DNA from: Punctularia strigosozonata HHB-11173 SS5
Lineage: Eukaryota > Basidiomycota > Agaricomycetes > Corticiales > Punctulariaceae
Direction: 5' to 3'
Assembly: GCF_000264995.1 (NCBI RefSeq)
Contig: NW_006767441.1
Location: 390,255 to 454,254 of the forward strand
DNA: 64,000 nucleotides
Shown here: positions 36,001 to 45,102 of the stretch, in pieces
Position numbering within the stretch: the stretch's first letter is position 1
Layout: every line of letters starts with the position of its first letter
Position numbers and translations under genes: made by a program
Notes under the pieces: model-generated
Database searches by the model: none
What the model was told of the DNA's origin: nothing
The model's input: only the letters and a program-made list of their open reading frames with translations

Positions 36001-38017
36001 CTGCGTTTAGGTTATCGCAGGGTTTCCAGTTCGTCTTGGGTTCCAAGAAGAGTGCTGAGAAACTGGAGAAAAATGCTCTGCGACGCACCACGTCGTTTGT
36101 GGGCGAGGACGAGATGACCCCCAAACCTTCGGGAGCAGCGGAGGTTTTGCGCTCCTCCGAACCGATATACCTCAGCATGAGCAACGAAATACACAGGATA
36201 TCGTATGCCACGGAGACGATCCAGGTTCGGCGATACGTTCGTCGACTGCCACCCTCGCCACCGTTCGAATATCAGTGCCTTATCTGGCCCAAGCTTGGGG
36301 TAGGTTACACGGAGTGGAAGACGTCCTTCGCCTCACATGGACTCGAAAACTATGGATGGAATAGGTCAGTCTGCTTGATATATGTTGACTTCGCGTAGCT
36401 AACACCTTACTGGGTAGGCTTGACATGTTAGTTGCTGGTTATGAACCCCAGTTTCACGAATCCCTTCGCTATTGGCGTACCCGTTTCGTGGTGATTCCTA
36501 CCGCGGAACCCCCTTCCATTACCACGGGCCCTTCTGGAGAGAAGCTCAACGAGGAGGAAGTCCGACTTCTGGGGATGGACAAGCTAGCTGATATCTTCAC
36601 TCGACTTCGCTGGCGAGCGCCAGGAGACGATTCTAATGCCCCTCCAGTTCGTTTCCTGCCAACGGACTTGAATCCAGCGGCTTCCGTACTCGACGAGAAC
36701 CTAATGGCACAGCTGGATCACATACATGCCTCGGGCCCGTTAAAGAAAAAGACCCACAGCCATAGGGACATCAGCGACATGACTTTATCGTCCATCGCCA
36801 AGGCGATGCGTGAAGAAGACGGGGTCCAGATCAAGGATTATCGCTGGCATTCAAACGTCTACAAGGAATCATTCACCGGTTGGGACTTCGTCTCATGGTT
36901 GGTGCGCGAGTTTAGAGACGTGTCGACCAGGGAGCAAGGTGCGGAATGGGGCGTCAAACTGATGCAGCAGGGCTTGTTCGACCACTGCAGAGGTAAACAC
37001 GGATTTTTGGATGGGTGCGTCTCTCACGTCCTCTCCTGTACCTGAGCCTGACGGTTTCCTTTACAGGCATTATTACTACCGTCTCGTTGGGGAATACGCC
37101 GTTCCGTCGACTCCTAAAACAGGCTGGTTCCGTTCACGGCATCCCGAGGATTCCAACGTTCGGTCTGGGCATTACCCCTCGGGCGTCGCGAATCCCCGCG
37201 CCCAGAAAAAGAAACGTCTTATTCTCAGCCAAAGCATGGTGATCGACATTGACCCCAACAAGGTACGCTGGCCCCTCTCCAAAAGGCGTAGCTGAACGCT
37301 GTCCTGCAGAAAAGTGATCAGGCCGAGACCGTCATCCTGCACCACGATATCATGCACAACCCTGCAACGGTGTTCCATTTCGAATTACACTGGATAGGAA
37401 CCACGCCTCGTCTGATAGAGGATCAAGTCCGGTCCTGGAACAGGGTGATCGAACGCTATGGGTTGAGGCTGGTCGAGGCGTACGTCACGCAGATATACGA
37501 CGTTCGGGAAAGGAACGCGTTTCAGTCATGCTTTCCGGTCAGGTTGGCGGTCCAGGCGCCGGTCGTGCCAGACCTGGACAAAAGGGTACCAGAAGGTACC
37601 CAAACGGCGCATTACTTCGAATACGCTCTCCTCCGCCAGTTTGGGTTCATCCTCGACATCGAAGCTGCGGACCTCTACCCCGAGCATATCGACGCGATCT
37701 ATTCGTATAGGCGAGAACCGTTCAAGTATTCGCAGTTCGTACATCGGTCTGGGGTTGCATTCGTGCAGGTCGTGGGCGGTACCCAAGGCTTCCTATTCTT
37801 GACGAACAGGCTCATGGGTCCCACCCGCATGGGCACTTCGATGAAAGGCATCAACCAGAAGGAGCAACGGCCGGCCGAAGCGGCAGAGGAAATCCGGATA
37901 AAGTTGGCCGAATTCTGTTCCGACCGTGAAGCTTTACTGGAATTCTACGACAAGGAGTTGGCACAGCTTGGTCACGCCCGACCTGCGCAAGAGGATCCGC
38001 CTCCCCTCAACATTTGA
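33098..38017 (+). CDS. IML1: Iml1/DEPDC5, catalytic subunit of SEACIT (GATOR1)
   Basis: A multi-exon gene of roughly 1,450 aa. The N-terminal domain (KNFTAWVHEPKENINVALN) is followed by the SABA/longin-like part, FQDQYLGRNDMWRLGESLVG, then IYIQVCKELWEFDNAGERYN, NEIV-type core LLTHHYHRAAM and GATAIIITPG-like SGSATIIITPGTGYFRVN. A Ser-rich linker spans about 35000-35700. The DEP domain is at about 36780-37110 (DYRWHSNVYKESFTGWDFVS; GKHGFLDGHYYYRL). The C-terminal domain ends at 38017 (...EDPPPLNI). Iml1 is the GTPase-activating subunit for Gtr1 and so switches TORC1 off when amino acids are short. Its target GTR1 is encoded 28 kb away in this window. Confidence 0.92.
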
Positions 38018-39787
38018 ATATTCTGTGGCGCAGACTGCTTGCTCTCTCCGGCGATCCCCTTTCTGGATTCTCCTTTTCGCGGACCACGGGCCATAGCGAG
38101 ACCCGCCGAGACCATCCCACCGGTGTGGGATGACTGCGTACCGGCGTAGAAACACGACAACCGTACCTATGCTCGCCTACCGTTTCGGTTTCACCGTGCG
38201 CGGTTTTGCGGGGATGCTTTTGATAGAAGTAGTTTGTCCGGATTTGTGACTGGGTTATCGTGGTGTATGTACTCTAGCTCCTGGAGAATGGCGAACTTAG
38301 ACCCTGTCCTGTCGTACGGAGATGTGAGAGTGGTAACTGGGAATGGGATCAATACATGAAAATGAATCAGCATCACGAGTGACGAGAACGTCGTGGTATC
38401 TGCAACAAATGCTTGCTCTGGCCGACATGAAGTACTGTGGAACTGCGCCGTCAAGAATCCAACAAACAGTTGGTTCGGAGGTTCGCGCTCCGGGTTGACT
38501 GCGTGACACGGGGGCGCTATATATCATTGTCAAGGCCGATGGAGGGCACGATATGCCATAAGGCATGTGCATTGCGATGGCGAACGGGAGATATGCCTAT
38601 CTTTGGGAATTTCCACATCGGCGCTGGACACCGTCCGAAGCCGGTTCGCGGGTGCGTCGGTTTCAGTCCGATCGAGAGGCAGCGAGGATCGCCAGGGTTC
38701 CTGCCAGTTGCGCGGGAATAACGCCCGAAATGGCATAAGCGCTTCGATCGCACGATGCGCGAGGCGTCCGACGGCTTCGGAGAGTCCCGAGAGCCCCGTC
38801 CCCGTCCAGATCCTGATATGTATACCACAGAAGACGCGTCAAACCCGCGACAGCTCCCTTTCCGAGTACATAGTATCAGCAACAATCGTAGGCGTCCAAA
38901 CGTACCAACCTTTTGACACGGCCGATGCGAACCCGACAGCAGCGGAGCAGGCCATCACCAACCAACTATCAGCCGAGTAAGCACAGAGATGTCGGGACTC
39001 CCTCGTTGCGCGCAGCTGGGTCACAGACGAAAGCAATAAACGTCGGGGTCGGGAATATACACTGTCCAAAATAAGCGATGCATCGCTTCCACTCTTCGCA
39101 TCCACCTGAGGCTGTGCTGTGGCGATGCTGTCTCCTTGTTCGCATCACCCACCAAACGCATGAAGTCACGTCGAGGGAAGTGGGTGTTGTGCGGGGTGGT
39201 CACCGCAATGTCCGAAAGGGTGAAGTGGTGGATATCAGCTAGAAGACGTCCGTTGCATGATGCGGCGTCCTGTCTCGCTCCCGTATTTTCAGCATTAACG
39301 CCCGAGCGCCCGATATCGGGGACGCGATGCCAACAACAAACAGAAGCCGCGCCGAGTTGAGCACAGAACCGAGATTGATGAGCTGGGGCGCGGTTGCCTT
39401 GTAATCACCTTGTAATACAGTACCGTAATAATTCCCTTCGTCGTTAGAGTCGAGTTGGGATCATTCCCGCCCGCTGTACACTGGGAAAGCATGTGATCGC
39501 CGGAAAGCGAAACGGGAAGGGAAACGCGAGAAAACGGAGCTCGTGTTCGCCAGGCATCTTATGTTGCAGCCGGTGCGGCGATGGCGCTGGACGCACGGCC
39601 CGTGCATCCATATATTTCCTGTCGGTGACGACAGTCGGCACGCACGTCGGGAGGTCCGACTATTTTCGGCGAAAGTTAGCGTTCCGAGAGGACGCTACGG
39701 CAACGAATCAGCAGTTTCTTCGGTCCGAACGGTGGTTTTGCCGGCGGCGATGGACGGCGACAAGTTGACCAGGAGATGCACTGGGAC
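38018..39787. other. Gene-free region left of the transposon
   Basis: About 1.77 kb without a recognisable gene. Open frames here are short, mutually overlapping on both strands and lack family resemblance. No tRNA, tandem array or transposon end was identified before the target-site duplication at 39788. Confidence 0.5.
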
Positions 39788-39796
39788 GCCATTGTG
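39788..39796 (+). repeat. Target site duplication, left copy (9 bp)
   Basis: GCCATTGTG directly abuts the left end of the inverted-repeat element; the same nine bases abut its right end at 41929-41937. A 9-bp duplication is characteristic of Mutator-like transposons. Confidence 0.85.
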
Positions 39797-40013
39797 CAGG
39801 CTCCTTAACCAGCCGCTCGTATCGCGTCGAACTCCCAAATCCTAGGGCGGTAGTCAATGTTGTAACAGAGTAATAGATCATGTGAACTCAGGGGTAAACA
39901 ATCATGTGATCTTTCCTTTTATATCCTGGGCTTGGGGGAGTACGACGCGATAGAGCGGCTGGCGGATCATGTATTTCAAATTCTCGGCTTCGCTCGGCAT
40001 ACCCGCTCAAGAA
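39797..40013 (+). repeat. Left terminal inverted repeat (217 bp)
   Basis: This sequence is the exact reverse complement of 41712-41928 by eye. It contains its own hairpin: 39809-39836 pairs with 39936-39962 with one mismatch and one single-base gap. TATA-like (TTTTATAT) and two ATCATGTGA words lie in the loop. Confidence 0.88.
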
Positions 40014-40278
40014 ACACGCCTATTCCGAAAGCGTGATCCGGCATAATACAAAGCACCGCCACAAGGACCCCGAGGCCCACCGTAGCCTAATTGCAAGAAG
40101 TTTCGACAGTTCAGGCCGGTCCAATGCATATTACAGTACAAATCACTCCCTTAGCAGAGTAAGCACCCTAAGTACGAGAGCAAGCGGCCTGAGCAAAAGT
40201 GAGGAGGGAAGCAGGAGGAAACAATTGTTAAAAAGAGACACAATGGTCGGACTCGAACGCGCGAGGCGGACTGCCACC
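39797..40278 (+). repeat. 482-bp direct repeat flanking the gap, copy 1
   Basis: This 482-bp block ends exactly at the first N and is identical by eye to 40667-41148, which begins exactly after the last N. The pattern is what two unmerged overlapping contigs produce. Confidence 0.9.
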
Positions 40279-40666
40279 NNNNNNNNNNNNNNNNNNNNNN
40301 NNNNNNNNNNNNNNNNNNNNNNNNNNNNNNNNNNNNNNNNNNNNNNNNNNNNNNNNNNNNNNNNNNNNNNNNNNNNNNNNNNNNNNNNNNNNNNNNNNNN
40401 NNNNNNNNNNNNNNNNNNNNNNNNNNNNNNNNNNNNNNNNNNNNNNNNNNNNNNNNNNNNNNNNNNNNNNNNNNNNNNNNNNNNNNNNNNNNNNNNNNNN
40501 NNNNNNNNNNNNNNNNNNNNNNNNNNNNNNNNNNNNNNNNNNNNNNNNNNNNNNNNNNNNNNNNNNNNNNNNNNNNNNNNNNNNNNNNNNNNNNNNNNNN
40601 NNNNNNNNNNNNNNNNNNNNNNNNNNNNNNNNNNNNNNNNNNNNNNNNNNNNNNNNNNNNNNNNNN
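40279..40666. other. Assembly gap (388 N)
   Basis: A run of undetermined bases lies inside the transposon. Its size is an estimate by the assembler; the identical sequences on both sides suggest that no real sequence is missing. Confidence 0.95.
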
Positions 40667-41148
40667 CAGGCTCCTTAACCAGCCGCTCGTATCGCGTCGA
40701 ACTCCCAAATCCTAGGGCGGTAGTCAATGTTGTAACAGAGTAATAGATCATGTGAACTCAGGGGTAAACAATCATGTGATCTTTCCTTTTATATCCTGGG
40801 CTTGGGGGAGTACGACGCGATAGAGCGGCTGGCGGATCATGTATTTCAAATTCTCGGCTTCGCTCGGCATACCCGCTCAAGAAACACGCCTATTCCGAAA
40901 GCGTGATCCGGCATAATACAAAGCACCGCCACAAGGACCCCGAGGCCCACCGTAGCCTAATTGCAAGAAGTTTCGACAGTTCAGGCCGGTCCAATGCATA
41001 TTACAGTACAAATCACTCCCTTAGCAGAGTAAGCACCCTAAGTACGAGAGCAAGCGGCCTGAGCAAAAGTGAGGAGGGAAGCAGGAGGAAACAATTGTTA
41101 AAAAGAGACACAATGGTCGGACTCGAACGCGCGAGGCGGACTGCCACC
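40667..41148 (+). repeat. 482-bp direct repeat flanking the gap, copy 2
   Basis: Identical by eye to 39797-40278. It contains the left terminal inverted repeat again (40667-40883) and the start of the first tRNA-like module. It is probably the same genomic locus printed twice. Confidence 0.9.
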
Positions 41149-41192
41149 AAAACCAATAGTAAAAGACGCTTAACCGCTGAGCTAACACAACA
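41105..41192 (-). ncRNA. tRNA-like Pol III module 1 inside the transposon
   Basis: On the minus strand a box A-like TAGCTCAGCGG (41174-41184) and a box B-like GTTCGAGTCC (41119-41128) are about 50 bp apart, followed 10-15 nt later by a T5 run (41100-41104). The T stem and acceptor stem do not pair properly, so it is not a functional tRNA by this reading. It may be a decayed tRNA or a Pol III promoter co-opted by the element. Confidence 0.4.
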
Positions 41193-41266
41193 CCGGTATG
41201 ATGTGGAGCGTAATTGTATATGACCTTGTTTATAGGTATAGCACTGGACAAATGTACAACAAAAGG

Positions 41267-41348
41267 CAACCGCCGGGGATCGAACCTGTGCCTTCCTGCA
41301 AAAACAAGAGCTCAAACACGACGCAATAACCACTTCGTCATCGCGGTT
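41267..41348 (-). ncRNA. tRNA-like Pol III module 2 inside the transposon
   Basis: On the minus strand an 82-nt segment has an acceptor-like pairing AACCGCG/GGCGGTT (six of seven pairs), a perfect 4-bp D stem (GACG/CGTC), box A-like TGACGAAGTGG (41330-41340), box B GGTTCGATCCC (41276-41286) and a T4 run downstream (41261-41264). The anticodon arm and T stem are poor, so no isotype can be assigned. It lies about 75 bp from module 1 on the same strand. Confidence 0.45.
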
Positions 41349-41434
41349 CGCTCTTTCCCGCAATGCAAGCCTATATAACTATATTTCCCGCACTCCGTCG
41401 CTAGCCTCTTCTTCCCGTCCAACACCCCCATTGA

Positions 41435-41606
41435 GAATGTGCGCCTCGGCCGCAGCCGGCGCTTCCGCAGGGCCCCTCGCTCGACGCGAGTGCGGTCCTC
41501 TCCGCACTGAACGAGCTCTCCTCCCGGATCAGCAAGGCGCAGAACATCCCCAAGGAGGACTTCGACGACCTCGGGACTTCCTTGACGCGTGCTGCTAGAG
41601 ACACAG
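41435..41606 (+). pseudogene. Captured host exon fragment inside the transposon
   Basis: A GC-rich open frame with protein-like composition (LDASAVLSALNELSSRISKA; NIPKEDFDDLGTSLTRAARD) sits between the Pol III modules and the right terminal repeat. It ends at a potential donor site, GTCAGT, at 41607, as if an exon with its splice junction had been taken up. The base composition differs from the AT-richer remainder of the element. I do not recognise the parent gene, and no start codon or downstream exon is present. Capture of gene pieces is known for Mutator-like elements (Pack-MULEs); applying that here is inference. Confidence 0.4.
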
Positions 41607-41711
41607 TCAGTATATGCCGCTTTGGTGGACGTGGTAGGACCCCAGTAGTAGCACCCACAACGGGCTTGATTTATGGCACAGCCACTATACTTTCTTCCAA
41701 CCTCATGCTCG

Positions 41712-41928
41712 TTCTTGAGCGGGTATGCCGAGCGAAGCCGAGAATTTGAAATACATGATCCGCCAGCCGCTCTATCGCGTCGTACTCCCCCAAGCCCAGG
41801 ATATAAAAGGAAAGATCACATGATTGTTTACCCCTGAGTTCACATGATCTATTACTCTGTTACAACATTGACTACCGCCCTAGGATTTGGGAGTTCGACG
41901 CGATACGAGCGGCTGGTTAAGGAGCCTG
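41712..41928 (-). repeat. Right terminal inverted repeat (217 bp)
   Basis: Reverse complement of 39797-40013 and 40667-40883, with no difference seen by eye. It ends GGAGCCTG at 41928, immediately before the right target-site duplication. Confidence 0.88.
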
Positions 41929-41937
41929 GCCATTGTG
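41929..41937 (+). repeat. Target site duplication, right copy (9 bp)
   Basis: GCCATTGTG, identical to 39788-39796 on the other side of the element. Confidence 0.85.
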
Positions 41938-44001
41938 CCATTCGCTCATTGCCCGACGATGACGCCGGTGCGTTGCAGATGGACGCGGTTCTCGGGCAGA
42001 CACGGCGGTGGTCGAAATTTAAAGGTTTGTATTGGTCGTCGGGGCGGCATTTCGCACGCGTCCCGATCAGGACGTCGGGAGGCGTCGGGAGGCGTCGGGA
42101 GTTCCCTTGCCGTTGAGTAACGCGTCCGGCTCGGAAGGACGGAATAAACCCACTGGGGTGGGTTTTTGCGATTGCGCATCATCGGCGAATGCTCATGAAA
42201 GCACCAGCGTGACGATAGACGGCCATTTGCTTCGAGCGACTTTGGCTGGTCCAGAGCATGCTCAGGATTGACAGTCAGTGTGTACCGGAGGGCGGCGACA
42301 CCGGTGATAGATGGTCCCTCAAGAGATCGTATGTACACTGAAAGGTGCGACGGACCACGATCCTACGAGATCTCGATGCCTCGGCGGGCCCTGGTGGGTT
42401 TGAACGCTAACTTGATTCAGGTGTCGTGGTCAGATCCACGTCCGATGAGTCAGGTACGCTGAGGACGATGGGGCTATATAGATAAGATTGACCTTAGCGT
42501 GGGTCTGAGTCGCGCACGCTCGCAGCTCGATTCCTTCGCGCGCGGGGGAGGAAGAAGGAGGAGCTTACGAATACTACTATCACTGTACCGGCTACGCACG
42601 AATCTTGTTACTTATACGACCATAGATATCGCGGCACGCCATTCGGATTGGTGAGCGCCAAACTGCGCCACGTCGCGGCGGCGTGACACGTGAGTCGTGA
42701 CAGGCGTGCGCGCCGGGACGCGGTAGGTGCGGCAGGGCAGCCGTGCAGCGGCAGTGCCGACGAGGAGTCGTCGTCGTCGCCGCCAAACATCGTCCCAGCA
42801 TCTCGCCAAGATCTGCGTCTCTGCGGGTCGCTCGTGAACAGACCGCAGTCCGGGGCCCCTTGCCGTTGCTGCATCATCGCACCCGCGGTTTGTCGCCCGT
42901 TCTCGCCTGTGCAACGAAGCGTCACGCGCACCTTCGTCACTGCTGGAGCATAGGACGGGACGAGGGGGTAAACGGAATGACAACAACTCTGACCGAGCCC
43001 GCTGCCGCATGGACGTCATTGCCACATGTAACTTAGAGCCGCATCCCTACGGCAATAGCCTGCGGTCTCTAGATAGCCACATTCGCAGAAAGGTGGGGTT
43101 CTATCACTACGTCGCTGTTCTAGGCAGCGCCAGTGGCACGACATCGTCACCTTCGATGCGAAGTTTGGTATTTTGAGAGCGTCCTGAAGATCGCTCCTAC
43201 ACTTCTGTACGTATCACAGCGAACCCACGAGAGCGTCGGGCACTACTTTGGGCAAAAGAACAGAAACTTCTCACGGCCTCGTCGCACTCGGTGGGCGGAA
43301 ACGCGCCAGGATTGGCGTTGCGGTGGTATAGTGTTCACACCGGTTACTCCGTAAATCAGGAGACATAGGTCCCCAGCAGAATGAGTCGATCAAATGTGGT
43401 GTCTTAGGTTGAGTTGTAATCCTGCCGATATATCAATGGGGGCTGGCGCAATAACGCCGAGCCGACGCTCCCGAGTCGAATGATGGGGCGTAGTCAGCGG
43501 GCAGGCAATCTACCGAAACCTGAATCAGTCAGCGATCGTGCCCTTCTTACAGAGCAACTCCAGCTAACGGTGCTCGATGCGAACGAGTGGTCGCATATTG
43601 CGCTGCGATTTGCGAGTGCAGCTCAGACAGGTTTGCAGCGTCGCCTGAGCGGATTTGCAGACGAGGCTGGATGCGTGCGACACGGTGCGAGGGGCGCGGA
43701 TGGGGAGCGGCGCCGGCCGGACTGACGCGCTCGGCGTGCCGCTTGGCCCGAGGTGGACGGATGGTGCTGACTCGGCGGGTGAGTCACGGCAGTGTGACTG
43801 GCTGCCATATCGGGAAACATGACAAGAGCGCAGATCCCATCTGAGATCGCGCCCAGCATCGCCGCAGTCATTTCGGTTTGAGGACACGACAGCCTACTCA
43901 GCCGGCCACGACCCGCCTCCGAGTCCGCCGCAGGAGTATATAGCCCGCCATGGTCCTCTGCCCGGCCCCTCGTCAACCTCCGCCCCCCGTCCCCAACGGC
44001 C
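41938..44001. other. Long gene-free region upstream of the cyclin gene
   Basis: About 2.06 kb with no recognised gene. A short tandem of GTCGGGAGGC (about three units) lies at 42073-42102. The rest has only short, overlapping chance frames. The distal part should be the regulatory region of the cyclin gene, which begins at 44002. Confidence 0.5.
43937..43943 (+). promoter_or_regulatory. Possible TATA box of the cyclin gene
   Basis: TATATAG lies about 60 bp before the cyclin start codon, a usual place for a fungal core promoter element. Assigned by position only. Confidence 0.4.
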
Positions 44002-45102
44002 ATGGTCGCATACTCCTCCCCCGTGGTACACCCCTCCAGCATGGTCGATGCCTCGATGCACGACCCAGCACTACTAGGTCTTCTTGACTGCGAGATCTCC
44101 CGTACCTCCATCGGTAAGTCCCAACATGCATTCCATGCTTTTTCAGAAAGACGCTGATCTCATTTGCAGACTACGCCGTCCAGGTCACGAGGGAAACGGT
44201 CAACTACGCGCTCTCGCGTTCGGCCCCATCCACCTCGAAGCAGACTCGCGGGCGCTCGCTGAAGCAAGAGATGACGGACTCCTTTCATAATCTTGCATCG
44301 CACGTCCTCCGCGCCGCCGAGGTCTCGATGCCCACCCTCTTAGTCACGCTTGTCTACATCGAGCGTGCGAAGCCGCACCTCCAGATCGCCCTCGAACAAT
44401 GGGCCTGCGAGCGTGTCTTCCTCGGAGCACTCATCCTTGCTTCCAAAGTACGTTCGCTCGCTTGTCTGCTATCTCGACTTCTTTACTGATGATAACTTTT
44501 ATTAGTACTGCAACGACTCCACGCTCAAAAACGTCCACTGGGCGTGGGCGACGGGCGTTTTCGGCAAGGCCGACATCATGCGCATCGAGCGAGAGTTCCT
44601 CGATGTGCTCAACTGGGAGCTTGGCGTGCGCGAGGACGAGCTCCTCCCGCACCATCGCCGTCTCGATCAGCTCGCCTCTCCCACCCCATCCGCTAAGCGC
44701 GTTCGTGGTCTTACCTCGCGCAAGCGCACGTCAAAGCACACCTCGCCCCGCCACAGCGAGGTGCCCGAACTGTCCTCTCCCTCCTCCAGCTCCGGTTCGT
44801 CAACAGCGTCTTCTTCGCCTCGGACGCCAGATCAGCTGCAATATCTACCCGACCTGCCCGCACACGAACCTGTGCCATCGCACTCGCCAATGGAGGTTGA
44901 CATCACCGACGAAGTCCTCGAGCCTTCTACGGGCAAATCAAAGCTCTCGCGGCCTTCACGGCCACGACGATCGAGCACGCTCGATCTGCTCCTCCACTTC
45001 CCCATTCCCCGACGATACGGGCACAAACTGTGCTCTTCGAAGGTTGCACCTGCGCCCGCACAAATACATCAGCCTCCGCGGTCGTCCGATATCTGGATAT
45101 GA
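44002..45102 (+). CDS. PCL1/PHO80-type cyclin
   Basis: Three exons (44002-44113, 44170-44447, 44506-45102) join in phase to 328 aa. The cyclin box runs from about residue 60 to 170: FHNLASHVLRAAEVSMPTLL, VTLVYIERAK, CERVFLGALILASKYCND and IMRIEREFLDVLNWELGVRE are typical of Pcl cyclins, which partner the Pho85/CDK5-like kinase. The C-terminal half is Ser/Pro-rich with many potential phosphorylation sites and a basic SAKRVRGLTSRKRTSKH stretch that may direct it to the nucleus. Such cyclins control morphogenesis, cell-cycle entry and nutrient responses. The start ATG lies in a CAACGGCCATGG context. Confidence 0.88.

Larger units (their letters stand above)
39797..41928. mobile_element. Non-autonomous Mutator-like (MULE) DNA transposon with 217-bp terminal inverted repeats
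   Basis: The element begins CAGGCTCC and ends GGAGCCTG. Its terminal inverted repeats are 217 bp long (left 39797-40013, repeated at 40667-40883; right 41712-41928) and by eye identical. It is flanked by the 9-bp direct repeat GCCATTGTG. Long inverted repeats with a 9-bp target duplication point to the Mutator superfamily. No transposase is encoded, so it must be mobilised in trans. The interior (40884-41711) holds two tRNA-like Pol III modules and an exon-like fragment. As printed it spans 2.13 kb, but 870 bp of that appear to be an assembly duplication plus N, giving a likely true length near 1.26 kb. Identical ends suggest a recent insertion. Confidence 0.8.

Noticed and set aside
39797-41148. 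True tandem duplication of the transposon's left half
   Set aside because: The copies end and begin exactly at the N run, which fits an unmerged contig overlap better; one element with one pair of target duplications explains the rest.
41267-41348. Functional tRNA gene inside the transposon
   Set aside because: The acceptor and D stems are fair but anticodon arm and T stem do not pair, so no isotype can be assigned.
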